Shown here: piece by piece, positions 38,731 through 47,305 of the stretch
How positions within the stretch are numbered: position 1 is the first letter of the stretch
Layout of the letters: the number at the start of each line of letters is the position of its first letter
DNA from: Rhodospirillales bacterium
GTDB taxonomy: Bacteria > Pseudomonadota > Alphaproteobacteria > Rhodospirillales > Thalassospiraceae
NCBI GenBank assembly: GCA_019634165.1
Contig: JAHQVT010000010.1
Coordinates: 558,001-622,000 of the forward strand
Length of the DNA: 64,000 nucleotides
Reading direction: 5' to 3'
Notes under the pieces: generated by a model
Databases searched by the model: none
Told to the model about the DNA's origin: nothing
What the model saw: only the letters and a program-made list of their open reading frames with translations
Translations under genes and position numbers: made by a program

Positions 38731-39789
38731 ATGGCGCATTTTGACGATACATTGCTGGGCGACATGAATGCGCGGTCACGTGAAGTGTTCCGTCAGATTG
38801 TCGATGCCTATGTTGAAACCGGCGAGCCGATCGGTTCGCGGTCGATTGCGCGGCGCATGTCTGAAAGCCTGTCGGCTGCGACCATTCGCAATGTCATGTC
38901 CGATCTTGAAGAAATGGGGCTTTTGGTTGCCCCGCATATCTCAGCCGGGCGGTTTCCCAGTGAAAAAGGCCTGCGGTTGTTTGTAAACGCATTGATGGAG
39001 GTCGGTGACCTTCCCAATGCTGAACGCGACCAACTGACCAAAAATTGCGAACAAGCAGGCTATTCGCTTGATCAAATGCTGGGCGAAGCCACCACCATGT
39101 TATCTGGCCTGTCGCGCTGTGCCGGATTGGTGGTTGCGCCAAAGACCGATGGCATTCGCTTAAAGCAGATCGAATTTGTCGCACTTTCGCCGGGCAAAGT
39201 TCTTGCAGTTCTGGTGTCGCAAAACGGCAGTGTTGAAAACCGAATCCTAGATGTTCCGGTTGATTTACCCGCCTCGGCATTGACAGAAGCCGCGAATTAT
39301 CTAAATACCCGGTTGGCGGGAAAGACACTTGATGATGCCAGATTGCTGATCACGCACGAACGGGATCGGCTTAAGCAGGAGCTTGATGATCTTTCTGCCA
39401 ATCTGATTGATGCCGGCCTTGCAACATGGGCTGGCGGGGTCAAAGGGTCGTCCCTGATCGTAAAGGGACAATCCCAGCTGTTGGAAAATATCGATACAAT
39501 TGAACAGCTTGAGACCGTTCGCCGCCTGTTTAACGTTCTCGAAGCCCGTGATCAGATGATTGAATTGCTTGATGTGACGACGGATGCCCAAGGCGTTCAG
39601 ATTTTCATCGGGTCGGAAAATAAACTGTTCGGGGGATCGGGTCTGTCGATGGTGGTTTCACCCTATCAGAATGCAGAAGGTAGCATTGTGGGTGCAATCG
39701 GGGTTGTCGGACCGACTCGGATCAATTATGCCCGGATCATTCCGCTGGTCGATTACACCGCCAAACTGGTTGGTCGACTGATTGGATAA
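38731..39789 (+). CDS. hrcA: Heat-inducible transcription repressor HrcA
   Basis: HrcA represses chaperone genes by binding CIRCE elements. The 352-residue protein has the N-terminal winged helix (NARSREVFRQIVDAYVETGEP, GSRSIARRM, SAATIRNVMSDLEEMGLL) and the GAF-like HrcA domain ending with VGPTRINYARIIPLVDY, the family signature. I found no CIRCE (TTAGCACTC-N9-GAGTGCTAA) inside the window, so its targets, usually groESL in alphaproteobacteria, lie elsewhere. grpE follows 51 bp downstream. Confidence 0.97.
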   Translation: MAHFDDTLLGDMNARSREVFRQIVDAYVETGEPIGSRSIARRMSESLSAATIRNVMSDLEEMGLLVAPHISAGRFPSEKGLRLFVNALMEVGDLPNAERDQLTKNCEQAGYSLDQMLGEATTMLSGLSRCAGLVVAPKTDGIRLKQIEFVALSPGKVLAVLVSQNGSVENRILDVPVDLPASALTEAANYLNTRLAGKTLDDARLLITHERDRLKQELDDLSANLIDAGLATWAGGVKGSSLIVKGQSQLLENIDTIEQLETVRRLFNVLEARDQMIELLDVTTDAQGVQIFIGSENKLFGGSGLSMVVSPYQNAEGSIVGAIGVVGPTRINYARIIPLVDYTAKLVGRLIG

Positions 39790-39840
39790 ATCGCGGCGCT
39801 GCGTGTCAGGCCGCATAACGTGAAAGTATATAGGTTCGCC

Positions 39841-40482
39841 ATGTCGGAAACCGCAAAGAACACTCCGGAAGATCTGCAGAATGTAAATGCAGAGCAAGCC
39901 GCAGCCGAAGATATCGCAGCAGAGGCGAGCGAGGCTGAAAGCGAAGATATCGTGATCGAAGATCCAGTCGCAGCGCTGCAAACCGAAGTTGCCGAGCTCA
40001 AAGACCGTCTGCTGCGTCAGGCCGCCGAGGTGGAAAACACCCGCCGCCGCGCGAAAAAAGACGTCGAAGATGCTGGCAATTATGCGATCACCAAATTTGC
40101 CCGCGAACTTCTTGACGTTGGGGATAACCTGCGCCGCGCCCTTGATGCTGCTGGCGATACGTCCAATGCCGACCCGGTGATGAAAACGCTGGTTGAAGGC
40201 GTTGAAATGACCGAACAAACGCTTCTTAAGGCGCTTGAAAAGAACGGCGTTGAGAAGCTTGAGCCGCTTGGTGAAAAGCTTGACCCGAACAAACATCAGG
40301 CCGTGTTTGAAATGCCGAACCCGGAATATCCGGACGGGCATGTCGCACAGGTGATGCAGGCCGGTTACATGCTTAAAGGCCGCCTTTTGCGCCCGGCAAT
40401 GGTCGGGGTTACCAAAAACCCGGCTGGGGAAGCACCGGCAAAGGACGACACCCCCGGTGGGAATGTCGATACCTCGGCCTAA
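39841..40482 (+). CDS. grpE: Nucleotide exchange factor GrpE
   Basis: GrpE releases ADP from DnaK to complete the chaperone cycle. The 213-residue protein has an acidic, alanine-rich N-terminal coil (about 1-45), the long dimerising helix ([34 protein letters not shown]) and the beta domain ending with the conserved [21 protein letters not shown]. The ATG at 39841 was chosen; a GTG seven codons earlier is in frame. It is likely cotranscribed with hrcA and is followed by a strong terminator. Confidence 0.96.
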   Translation: MSETAKNTPEDLQNVNAEQAAAEDIAAEASEAESEDIVIEDPVAALQTEVAELKDRLLRQAAEVENTRRRAKKDVEDAGNYAITKFARELLDVGDNLRRALDAAGDTSNADPVMKTLVEGVEMTEQTLLKALEKNGVEKLEPLGEKLDPNKHQAVFEMPNPEYPDGHVAQVMQAGYMLKGRLLRPAMVGVTKNPAGEAPAKDDTPGGNVDTSA

Positions 40483-40530
40483 GACATATCAGAACGCATA
40501 AACCGGTTTTAGCGGATCGGGTTTATCAAG

Positions 40531-40564
40531 CACCCCTGCCAGACATACTTGGCGGGGGTGTTTT
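40531..40564 (+). terminator. Rho-independent terminator after grpE
   Basis: CACCCCTGCCA pairs with TGGCGGGGGTG around a 7-base loop, with one G-U wobble, followed by TTTTG. Confidence 0.85.
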
Positions 40565-40622
40565 GTTTGCATTAATCTGTATCCTATCCGCCGCATTAAA
40601 GCCGTTAAACAGGATCGCCATC

Positions 40623-41375
40623 ATGCCGCTTCGCACTGATATAATTGATATTCTGCGTGATGAAGCCGCCCCGATTGTCATTCTGACGGGTGCAGGCATT
40701 TCCAAGGAAAGCGGGCTGCATACATTTCGTGATCCCGATGGCATCTGGGCGAAATACGATATTTCCGAAGTCGCCACCCCGGATGCTTTCATAGCCAATC
40801 CTGATCTGGTGCATCATTTTTACAATGACCGCCGCGCTGGTTTGCTTGACCCCGCGGTTCATCCCAATGAAGCCCATCATGCGCTGGCAAAGCTAGAGGC
40901 AAACTGGCCCGGCGATGTCTTATTGGTCACGCAGAATATTGATGATCTACATGGCCGTGCCGGATCAAAAAACCTGATCCATATGCATGGTGAATTGTTG
41001 AAAATCCGCTGTAATCATTGCGATCTTTTAACCGATTGGCGCGATGACCTGGCCACAGAAACCCCCTGCCCATCCTGTGGCAAGACCAGAGGCCTGCGCC
41101 CACATGTGGTGTGGTTTGGCGAAATGCCCCTTGAAATGGATCGCATTTATAACGCATTGGGAAATTGCGGGCTTTTCATGTCCATTGGCACATCAGGCAA
41201 TGTCTATCCGGCGGCAGGGTTTGTTCAGATCGCCCATGAAACTGCCGAGGCCGAAACGGTTGAACTCAACCTTGAGCCCAGCTCAGGTGCGACCTTATTT
41301 GATCATAGTGCTTATGGGGCGGCTACCGATCTGGTGCCGAAATTTGTCCGCGCTCTTTTGAAATCTAACGACTGA
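40623..41375 (+). CDS. cobB: Sirtuin-type NAD-dependent protein deacylase
   Basis: Sirtuins remove acyl groups from lysine using NAD. The 250-residue protein has the NAD-binding GAGISKESGLHTFRD (residues 22-36), the TQNIDDLHGRAG segment, the catalytic histidine in HMHGELLKIRC, a four-cysteine zinc knuckle (CNHC and CPSC) and PHVVWFGEMP. The ATG at 40623 was chosen for its position just before the NAD motif, with AGGATC 11 bases upstream. It ends tail-to-tail with the ArsR-type regulator gene, the two overlapping by 11 bases. Confidence 0.92.
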   Translation: MPLRTDIIDILRDEAAPIVILTGAGISKESGLHTFRDPDGIWAKYDISEVATPDAFIANPDLVHHFYNDRRAGLLDPAVHPNEAHHALAKLEANWPGDVLLVTQNIDDLHGRAGSKNLIHMHGELLKIRCNHCDLLTDWRDDLATETPCPSCGKTRGLRPHVVWFGEMPLEMDRIYNALGNCGLFMSIGTSGNVYPAAGFVQIAHETAEAETVELNLEPSSGATLFDHSAYGAATDLVPKFVRALLKSND

Positions 41376-42045
41376 TCAATTCGCGGAACTGGCGTTCACC
41401 TTCGGTGCTAAACCTGACAATCCGCGAATCAGCCACCCGCTTGGCCCAGCCCAGATCATAAAACCGATCAAGCAACGCTGCCCCGAACGACCCGGCCAAA
41501 TGTGATTGGCGGGCACTCCAATCAAGGCATTCACGACAGAGCGGCCGGCGTTTGCTGTGCAGGGCATCAAGATCAATGCCAAATGCATTGGCGAATTCTA
41601 TGCCGTTCACTGTCAAAGCCACACCATTGATGCCAGTTTCAATCAAGCCCTGCTGAGTAAGCCCCTCAAACAGCGCCACCCCCATATCACCTGCCAAATG
41701 ATCGTAACAAACCCGCGCATGGCGAAGTTCCGGGTCCTTTGGCCCGGTGCGCACGCGGTTATGCCCAACCCGGTTTGCAATTCCCATCAGAACTTCAAGT
41801 GCTTCGACAATGTCCGGACCCGACAGTGTGAAGTAACGATGCCGCCCCTGCTTACGCTGGGTAATGATCAGTCCTGCTTCAAGCTTTGCCAGATGCGAGC
41901 TTGCAGTTTGCGGCGTCACGCCAGCTTCTTGCGCCAATTCAGCAGCCGTCAATGCCCGACCGCTCATCAGTGCGGTGAGCATATTCGCGCGCGCCGGATC
42001 GCCAAGCAATGCAGCCACGCGGGCAATATCGGGTCCTTCTTTCAT
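41365..42045 (-). CDS. ArsR-family winged-helix regulator
   Basis: The 226-residue protein has an N-terminal ArsR-type winged helix (LLGDPARANMLTALMSG, LTAAELAQEAGVTPQTASSHLAKLEAGLI, GRHRYFTL; about residues 11-75). A C-terminal domain of about 140 residues follows, with CRECLDWSARQSHLAGSFGAA, common in a subgroup of ArsR-like regulators of unknown ligand. The metal-binding cysteine motif of arsenic sensors (ELCVCDL) is absent. An inverted repeat TTCGAT-N4-ATCGAA lies three bases before the start and suggests autoregulation. The divergent NIPSNAP/monooxygenase pair is the likely target. Confidence 0.85.
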   Translation of the reverse strand: MKEGPDIARVAALLGDPARANMLTALMSGRALTAAELAQEAGVTPQTASSHLAKLEAGLIITQRKQGRHRYFTLSGPDIVEALEVLMGIANRVGHNRVRTGPKDPELRHARVCYDHLAGDMGVALFEGLTQQGLIETGINGVALTVNGIEFANAFGIDLDALHSKRRPLCRECLDWSARQSHLAGSFGAALLDRFYDLGWAKRVADSRIVRFSTEGERQFRELISR

Positions 42046-42047
42046 AG

Positions 42048-42063
42048 TTCGATGCTAATCGAA
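42048..42063. promoter_or_regulatory. Candidate ArsR-type operator
   Basis: The perfect inverted repeat TTCGAT-GCTA-ATCGAA lies immediately upstream of the regulator start and 73 bases before the divergent NIPSNAP gene. ArsR-family operators are typically short AT-rich repeats of this kind with a TCGA core. Confidence 0.5.
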
Positions 42064-42135
42064 GCATTGATGGCACACAATCGGGATAATCCGGTGACCA
42101 GCCATTCAAACACCCTCTCCTGAAAGGACGCTGTC

Positions 42136-42465
42136 ATGATCACGTGTTTTATCCGCTATGAAATTGATCCCTATAAAAAGGATGCCTTCATTGAATATGC
42201 ACGGAACTGGGGGCAAGCCATTCCGCGATGTGGTGCGGACCTTGTCGGGTATTTCGCACCACATGAAGGATCGCTTACAACTGCTTATGGTATCTATCAT
42301 TTGCCCGATCTGGCATCCTATGAAACCTATCGTGCGCGCCTGAAAGATGATCCGTTGGGGCGGGAGAATTATGCATTTTCCCAACGCGAGAAATTCATCC
42401 TGCGAGAGGACCGCCAATTTTTGAAAATTGCCTCAACGCCACATTCGGAGAGGATCAAACCATGA
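42136..42465 (+). CDS. NIPSNAP-family protein
   Basis: The 109-residue protein is a dimeric alpha-beta barrel type. It has IRYEIDPYKKDAFIEYARNW at the start, LVGYFAPHEGS and a YHLPDLASYETYRARLKDDP segment, which are characteristic of NIPSNAP proteins. Biochemical function in bacteria is not known. AAAGGACG precedes the ATG. Its stop overlaps the start of the next gene, which encodes another member of the same fold superfamily, so the products may act together. Confidence 0.8.
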   Translation: MITCFIRYEIDPYKKDAFIEYARNWGQAIPRCGADLVGYFAPHEGSLTTAYGIYHLPDLASYETYRARLKDDPLGRENYAFSQREKFILREDRQFLKIASTPHSERIKP

Positions 42466-42821
42466 TTGCCGTGATTTTCGAAGTCACCCCATACAGCGAT
42501 CATTATGACGAATATCTGAACATTGCGTCCGACCTCCGCCCGGTCCTTGAGGGGATGGATGGCTTTATCTCAATAGAACGTTTCGAATCATTAACGAACA
42601 AAGGAAAAGTACTTTCACTGTCATTCTGGCGCGACGAAACCGCCGTCAAAGCATGGCGGAATGTGCCCGAACATCGGGTTGCACAGAACGAAGGCCGGAA
42701 CCGCATCTTTGCCGATTATCGGTTGCGGGTTGCGGGTGTTATCCGCGATTACGGCATGACACCCCGTGATCAGGCACCAATAGATTCCCAATCCCACCAT
42801 GATCGGGGAATTGGGTCTTGA
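42462..42821 (+). CDS. Antibiotic biosynthesis monooxygenase (ABM) domain protein
   Basis: The 119-residue protein has the ABM ferredoxin-like fold: IAVIFEVTPYSDHYDEYLNI, DGFISIERFESL, VLSLSFWRDETAVKAWRN and EHRVAQNEGR. Such domains act as cofactor-free monooxygenases or heme-handling proteins, but many small members have no assigned role. It overlaps the NIPSNAP gene by four bases (ATGA), so the two are translationally coupled and are probably controlled by the divergent ArsR-type regulator. Confidence 0.8.
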   Translation: MIAVIFEVTPYSDHYDEYLNIASDLRPVLEGMDGFISIERFESLTNKGKVLSLSFWRDETAVKAWRNVPEHRVAQNEGRNRIFADYRLRVAGVIRDYGMTPRDQAPIDSQSHHDRGIGS

Positions 42822-42840
42822 TACGCTATTTACGATGACG

Positions 42841-43782
42841 TCAGGCCTCGGCGGGTTTCGGGGATATTCCTTCGTCCTCGATTTCCGCTGCCTCTTGCTG
42901 CTTGATGGGTTGAGCACCGCCCTTATAATCAAGCAGCATAACGGCCAAGACCACGATCCCGGCGCCGATGAAAATAAACGGCATCGGCAACATATCGAAA
43001 AAGATCAAATCCATCGCCACCGAAAATGGCAGGGCAGTATAGGCCGCAGGCGAGACAACACTGGCGTCAGCCACCCGAACGGCCCGCAGAACCATGTAAT
43101 TTGTCATCATGGCAAAAAACCCCGCACCCGCGGAATACAGCCAATCGGCAAGGGAGGCCGAATGCCACATGATCACGGCAATTGGCACCCAGATCGCAAT
43201 TGCAATGATCTGCGGCCAAAACAGCATGGAAAAATTGGTTTCAGTTCGGGTTAGAACCTTGGCAAACAGGGTTTGGGCGGAAAAGCAAAATGCCCCGATC
43301 AAGGCGGCTGCAACACCAAGTGGCACCCCAAACCCATCCATTTGCGGTGCGCACATGACCCACACCCCAACCAACCCCAGCAAGGTAGCGATTATTTTGC
43401 GGGCAGTTAGTTTTTCACCCAAAATCACCACCGCCAGTAAGACGGTCAGCAATGCCTCGATAAATAAATAGGCATTGACCTCGGCGATGCTCATTTGGCG
43501 AAGCGCAAAGAAAACAAAGAACAGCGACCCATACCAAAGAACCCCACGGGCAATATGGGCCATGGGGCGGCGGGTTCGGATTGATCGGGTTCCGATAAAC
43601 ATCAAGATAACCAGAAACACCGCGACCGTGGTTACCGCCCGCATCGCCAAAATCTGTGCGGTTGGAACATCGTGCGACACCAGCTTGGCACAAACATCTA
43701 CAAAGACGCCCGATGCCATAGCCGCAGTCATCCACAAAACGCCACGAAAGTTGCCGCTTAGGCGCATCAGCGTCCCGGTCAT
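42841..43782 (-). CDS. DMT-superfamily (EamA) transporter
   Basis: The 313-residue protein has ten predicted membrane helices in two EamA repeats. The first includes LWMTAAMASGVFVDVCAKL and AEVNAYLFIEALLTVLLAVV; the second includes AALIGAFCFSAQTLFAKVL and SVVSPAAYTALPFSV. A charged tail rich in E, Q and K ends the protein. DMT proteins export metabolites such as amino acids or nucleosides; the substrate is unknown. The ATG at 43782 was chosen because GGGAAC lies upstream and the first helix follows directly. It is divergent from the LysR-type gene, its probable regulator. Confidence 0.88.
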   Translation of the reverse strand: MTGTLMRLSGNFRGVLWMTAAMASGVFVDVCAKLVSHDVPTAQILAMRAVTTVAVFLVILMFIGTRSIRTRRPMAHIARGVLWYGSLFFVFFALRQMSIAEVNAYLFIEALLTVLLAVVILGEKLTARKIIATLLGLVGVWVMCAPQMDGFGVPLGVAAALIGAFCFSAQTLFAKVLTRTETNFSMLFWPQIIAIAIWVPIAVIMWHSASLADWLYSAGAGFFAMMTNYMVLRAVRVADASVVSPAAYTALPFSVAMDLIFFDMLPMPFIFIGAGIVVLAVMLLDYKGGAQPIKQQEAAEIEDEGISPKPAEA

Positions 43783-43972
43783 GGTCGTTCCCAGTATTTT
43801 GAAAGCTGTTAGGGTTTCCGGCAGTCGGCAGTGACTGCTGCGTGGTGGCGCAAGGAGACATCGAAAAATCGCGGCCGGAAACCCTGTATGGCAATGATAT
43901 TGCCTGCTTGTTTGGCAAAAAACGAATGAAGAGTTTTCAGCCATTGTTGAGATTTTTTTGCCCCACTTTTAC

Positions 43973-43984
43973 ATCAGGCCTGAT
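43973..43984. promoter_or_regulatory. Palindrome in the LysR / DMT intergenic region
   Basis: ATCAGGCCTGAT is a perfect 12-bp palindrome between the divergent genes, 44 bases before the LysR start. It is a candidate binding site for the LysR-type protein. Confidence 0.4.
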
Positions 43985-44027
43985 AGACAGTAGAAACCTT
44001 GGAAAACTGTCCTTATGGAAAAGTTCA

Positions 44028-44966
44028 ATGCGCCGAAAATTGCCCCCCTTACGCGCCCTTGTCGCCTTTGAAGCTACCGCACGCCATCAAAGTGTAAAAG
44101 GTGCGGCCGAAGAACTGCATGTCACCCAAAGTGCCATCAGCCATCAACTACGCCAATTGGAAGAAAACCTTGGCGTGGTCCTATTTACCCGTAAGGGCCG
44201 CGGCCTTAGTCCGACCAAATCGGCTGAACTTTTGCTGCCGCGCTTGACCGAGGCACTTGATGGCATTGCCGATATCACTGGCGAAGTCGGCCCGGACAAA
44301 GGTAAGGCCATTCGCATTGGCGCACTTGCAACACCAGCACTCACGGTGTTGCTGTATGAACTCGATAACCTGCGCGATCGCCTTCCAGCAGATATTCCTG
44401 TGCAGTTTCGCAAGATCGAGTTTGATGACGGGCTTGATCCCCTTGAAATTGATCTGGCTTTGCAAATCGCGCCAAAGGATTTACCCGGCCCTGAAAACTG
44501 GGTGACCGAACTTCTGACACCAGAAGTCTATACCGCCTTTGCCGCCCCGGAATGGCTGGAAAAGCGTGGCTTTGATGCCAGCAATATTGATGTCGCCCAT
44601 CTTGGCCCACGTGACATTTTGCTGATCGACAGTGACAGCGAACAGTTTTCCCAGATCGAACAATGGTTCAAGAATGCCAGTTTCTCTTTGGCTGATTGCT
44701 GGACCTTTAGCCATCATATCTGGGCCTTGGAAGCTGCCCGTGCTGGTCAGGGCATTGTCGCCAGCACCGATGTGGTGGCGCGCAACTATGTTGAACGCGG
44801 TGAACTGGTTGCGCTTAATTTCCCGGACTTCATTTCGCACTGGTGGTATCGCCTGTTGATCCGTCCAGCCCGTCAGAAAGATCCGGTGGTGATTGAAGCT
44901 GCCAATTGGATCCGGGAATTGATCAACCCAAAAACAGCGTCCCTTGCCCGCAAAAAGGTCATGTAA
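44028..44966 (+). CDS. LysR-family regulator, GcvA-like
   Basis: The 312-residue protein has an N-terminal LysR winged helix (LPPLRALVAFEATARHQSVK, AAEELHVTQSAISHQLRQLE, FTRKGRGL) closest in pattern to GcvA, followed by a substrate-binding domain. GcvA itself controls glycine cleavage, but many paralogues control neighbouring transporters. The ATG at 44028 is supported by GGAAAAG upstream and by the family start MRRKLPPL; the frame is open further upstream. It is divergent from the DMT transporter gene. Confidence 0.88.
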   Translation: MRRKLPPLRALVAFEATARHQSVKGAAEELHVTQSAISHQLRQLEENLGVVLFTRKGRGLSPTKSAELLLPRLTEALDGIADITGEVGPDKGKAIRIGALATPALTVLLYELDNLRDRLPADIPVQFRKIEFDDGLDPLEIDLALQIAPKDLPGPENWVTELLTPEVYTAFAAPEWLEKRGFDASNIDVAHLGPRDILLIDSDSEQFSQIEQWFKNASFSLADCWTFSHHIWALEAARAGQGIVASTDVVARNYVERGELVALNFPDFISHWWYRLLIRPARQKDPVVIEAANWIRELINPKTASLARKKVM

Positions 44967-45045
44967 TCTGATTGTCCGTTGCCCTGAATCCTTCAAAAGA
45001 GTAGGGTTCTGCGACAAAATCACGGGCAAATTTGCCGGAAAAAGA

Positions 45046-45915
45046 ATGGGGTTAATGGGGAAGATGACATCCTTGGTATCGGTCATCGTTACGACCTACA
45101 ACTGGCCTGAAGCACTTTTCCTCGTGCTGAATTCTCTTGCCGATCAAAAAGATCGCAATTTCGAAATCATCATTGCCGATGACGGATCACGCGGTGAAAC
45201 CACCCGCGTGATTGAGAATTTTGCGGCCACATCGCCAGTCCCGGTCAAACATTACTGGCACGAAGATAACGGCTTTAAAGTTGCCAAGGCCCGCAATGGT
45301 GCCATCGCCAAGGCGGAGGGCGAGCTGGTTATCTTCATTGATGGCGATTGCTGTGTGATGCCTGATTTCATCAGCCGCCACCGCAAGGCGGCAGAAGCTG
45401 GCTGTCTGGTTTCAGGCAAGCGCGTTTTCCTTAAGGAACGCCTGACCAAAATGCTTCTTGCACGCAAATGGGCATTTCACAAATGGTCGCGACCTATTCT
45501 GTTTGGCATCGCCCTTTTCGGGTTCTCAAATCGCCCGTTCCAGTTCATCCGCCTGCCTCATAAAGGCCCGTGGTTGAAGAAACATGAAAATTGCTGGCGC
45601 AAGGCACAAACATGTAACCTTGCTGTTTTCAGATCCGACATCGACCGTATTCATGGCTTTGACGAGGCGTATGAAGGTCATGGGTTTGAAGATTCGGACT
45701 TTGTCCTGCGTCTGTTACGTTCTGGGTTAAAACGCAAGAATGTTGAATATTGTTCGCCGGTTCTTCATTTATTCCATGCCCGACGAACCATTACTCCCAA
45801 TGAACAAAGCGATGCTAATCAGGCACGTTTTTTAACCTTGCTACATGATCAGAAAGACCGGTTTTTACCCAGTCAGGCGGTCGCAAAACAGTCTGCCGGT
45901 TCAATTCCTGCCTGA
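45046..45915 (+). CDS. Family 2 glycosyltransferase
   Basis: The 289-residue protein begins with a GT-A fold (LVSVIVTTYNWPEALFLVLNSL), a DDGS motif, the metal-binding DGD (VIFIDGDCCV) and a C-terminal segment GFDEAYEGHGFEDSDFVLRLL typical of the galactosyltransferase-like C-terminal domain. It may add a sugar to LPS core or another glycan; donor and acceptor are unknown. Three in-frame ATGs lie within 20 bases (45046, 45055, 45064), and the first has GGAAAAAG upstream. It starts 80 bases after the LysR-type gene. Confidence 0.85.
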   Translation: MGLMGKMTSLVSVIVTTYNWPEALFLVLNSLADQKDRNFEIIIADDGSRGETTRVIENFAATSPVPVKHYWHEDNGFKVAKARNGAIAKAEGELVIFIDGDCCVMPDFISRHRKAAEAGCLVSGKRVFLKERLTKMLLARKWAFHKWSRPILFGIALFGFSNRPFQFIRLPHKGPWLKKHENCWRKAQTCNLAVFRSDIDRIHGFDEAYEGHGFEDSDFVLRLLRSGLKRKNVEYCSPVLHLFHARRTITPNEQSDANQARFLTLLHDQKDRFLPSQAVAKQSAGSIPA

Positions 45916-46029
45916 CTTTCGACCAAGGATGCATGCGCACCCCCTTGGAAGCTGCAACATTTCGCGATAAAAGGGCGGCATCATTCTCTTTGGGATGCGA
46001 TTTACGCAGTTCCGAAGCCGAAAACAGCC

Positions 46030-46048
46030 GCCCCGTTTTGTTCGGGGC
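46030..46048 (+). terminator. Possible weak terminator between the glycosyltransferase gene and ppa
   Basis: GCCCCG pairs with CGGGGC around a 7-base loop. Only a short T-stretch (CCTTTATAAA) follows, and it lies 34 bases before ppa, so it could be a leader hairpin instead. Confidence 0.35.
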
Positions 46049-46081
46049 ATGCCTTTATAAAAGCGAAAGGGATTTTCCCAG

Positions 46082-46606
46082 ATGGATCTCAACAAGATTC
46101 CCGTTGGTAAAGATGTTCCGTGGGACGTAAATGTCGTCATCGAAATTCCGCAGGGCGGACCGGTTAAGTACGAAGTAGACAAAGACTCCGGTGCGGTCTT
46201 TGTAGACCGGTTCTTGCATACCTCGATGTATTATCCGGTTAATTACGGTTTCATCCCCAACACTCTTGGCGAAGATGGTGACCCGGTTGATGCGATGGTC
46301 ATGTTCCGCGAGCCGGTTGTTGCCGGTTCGGTTATCCGTGCACGTCCAATTGGTGTGCTGATCATGGAAGACGAAGCCGGTCAGGACGAAAAACTGATCT
46401 GTGTTCCGCACGACAAGGTCGATCCGTATTACACCGACATCAAATCCCACGAAGACCTGCCGCAAATTCTGCGCGATCAGATCCAGCATTTCTTCGAGCG
46501 TTACAAAGACCTCGAAAAAGGCAAATGGGTTAAAGTCACCGGTTGGGAAGGCGCTGAAAAAGCAGCCAGCCTGATCGAAGAAGGTGTTACCCGCTTGGCT
46601 AAATAA
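46082..46606 (+). CDS. ppa: Inorganic pyrophosphatase, family I
   Basis: Ppa hydrolyses pyrophosphate from biosynthetic reactions. The 174-residue protein is the short soluble family I type with metal-binding acidic motifs: EIPQGGPVKYEVDKDSG, the signature GEDGDPVDAMV (about residues 63-73) and HDKVDPYY. It is a single-gene unit closed by a strong terminator. Confidence 0.97.
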   Translation: MDLNKIPVGKDVPWDVNVVIEIPQGGPVKYEVDKDSGAVFVDRFLHTSMYYPVNYGFIPNTLGEDGDPVDAMVMFREPVVAGSVIRARPIGVLIMEDEAGQDEKLICVPHDKVDPYYTDIKSHEDLPQILRDQIQHFFERYKDLEKGKWVKVTGWEGAEKAASLIEEGVTRLAK

Positions 46607-46633
46607 TTGGTTTCAAACCTTTTATATCAATTG

Positions 46634-46673
46634 AAAACAACGCTCTGCCAAACGGGAGAGCGTTGTTTTTTTT
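46634..46673 (+). terminator. Rho-independent terminator after ppa
   Basis: A 13-bp perfect stem (AAAACAACGCTCT/AGAGCGTTGTTTT) closes a 10-base loop and is followed by more T residues. Confidence 0.92.
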
Positions 46674-46741
46674 GACTTACTCCCAAAATTCGTGACAATA
46701 CAGCCTGTCGGGGGCTCGATACACATTTTGGGAGTGGATCC

Positions 46742-47305
46742 ATGCCCGTCAAAGAAAACACTGCAAAAACCAGCACCATAAAAATCATACAAGGTGACAT
46801 CACCACGCTGGAAACTGACGCCATCGTCAACGCTGCCAATGAAGCATTATTGCCTAGCGGTGGAGTTTGTGGCGCGATTCACGCTGCTGCCGGACCACAA
46901 TTAGCTACAGCGTGCAAAAAACTTGCCCCTTGCCCAACTGGAGATGCGCGTATTACGCCGGGCTTTGGCCTTAAGGCGCGCTATGTGATCCACGCGGTTG
47001 GCCCAGTATGGCAAGGTGGCATACAGGGTGAGGCAGAACTTCTTGCTGCCTGCTATCGAAATTCAATCCAACTCGCCCTACATAAAAACCTGCATTCGGT
47101 TGCCTTTCCGGCAATATCGACTGGGATATTCGGCTACCCAGAGGACCAAGCTGCCAAAATCGCCATATCAACGATTTGTGAAATGACTGGCGATTTGGCC
47201 AAACCGCCACACATTTACCTTTGTTGTTTTACACCTTCGTCGCGCCAGATCTTGGTTCGCGCTCTGGAAAAGGCCCATACCCAATGTCACAAGGGAGTTG
47301 ATTGA
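46742..47305 (+). CDS. Macro-domain protein (ADP-ribose / O-acetyl-ADP-ribose hydrolase type)
   Basis: The 187-residue protein is a single macro domain of the MacroD/YmdB class. It has QGDITTLETDAIVNAANEAL, the catalytic-loop GGVCGAIHAAAG, the conserved ARITPGFGLKARYVIHAVGP and the phosphate-binding AISTGIFGYP. Such enzymes remove ADP-ribose from proteins or hydrolyse O-acetyl-ADP-ribose, the product of sirtuins; a sirtuin gene lies 5.4 kb upstream, though not in the same operon. It starts at ATG and its stop codon directly abuts the ATG of the next gene. Confidence 0.92.
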   Translation: MPVKENTAKTSTIKIIQGDITTLETDAIVNAANEALLPSGGVCGAIHAAAGPQLATACKKLAPCPTGDARITPGFGLKARYVIHAVGPVWQGGIQGEAELLAACYRNSIQLALHKNLHSVAFPAISTGIFGYPEDQAAKIAISTICEMTGDLAKPPHIYLCCFTPSSRQILVRALEKAHTQCHKGVD

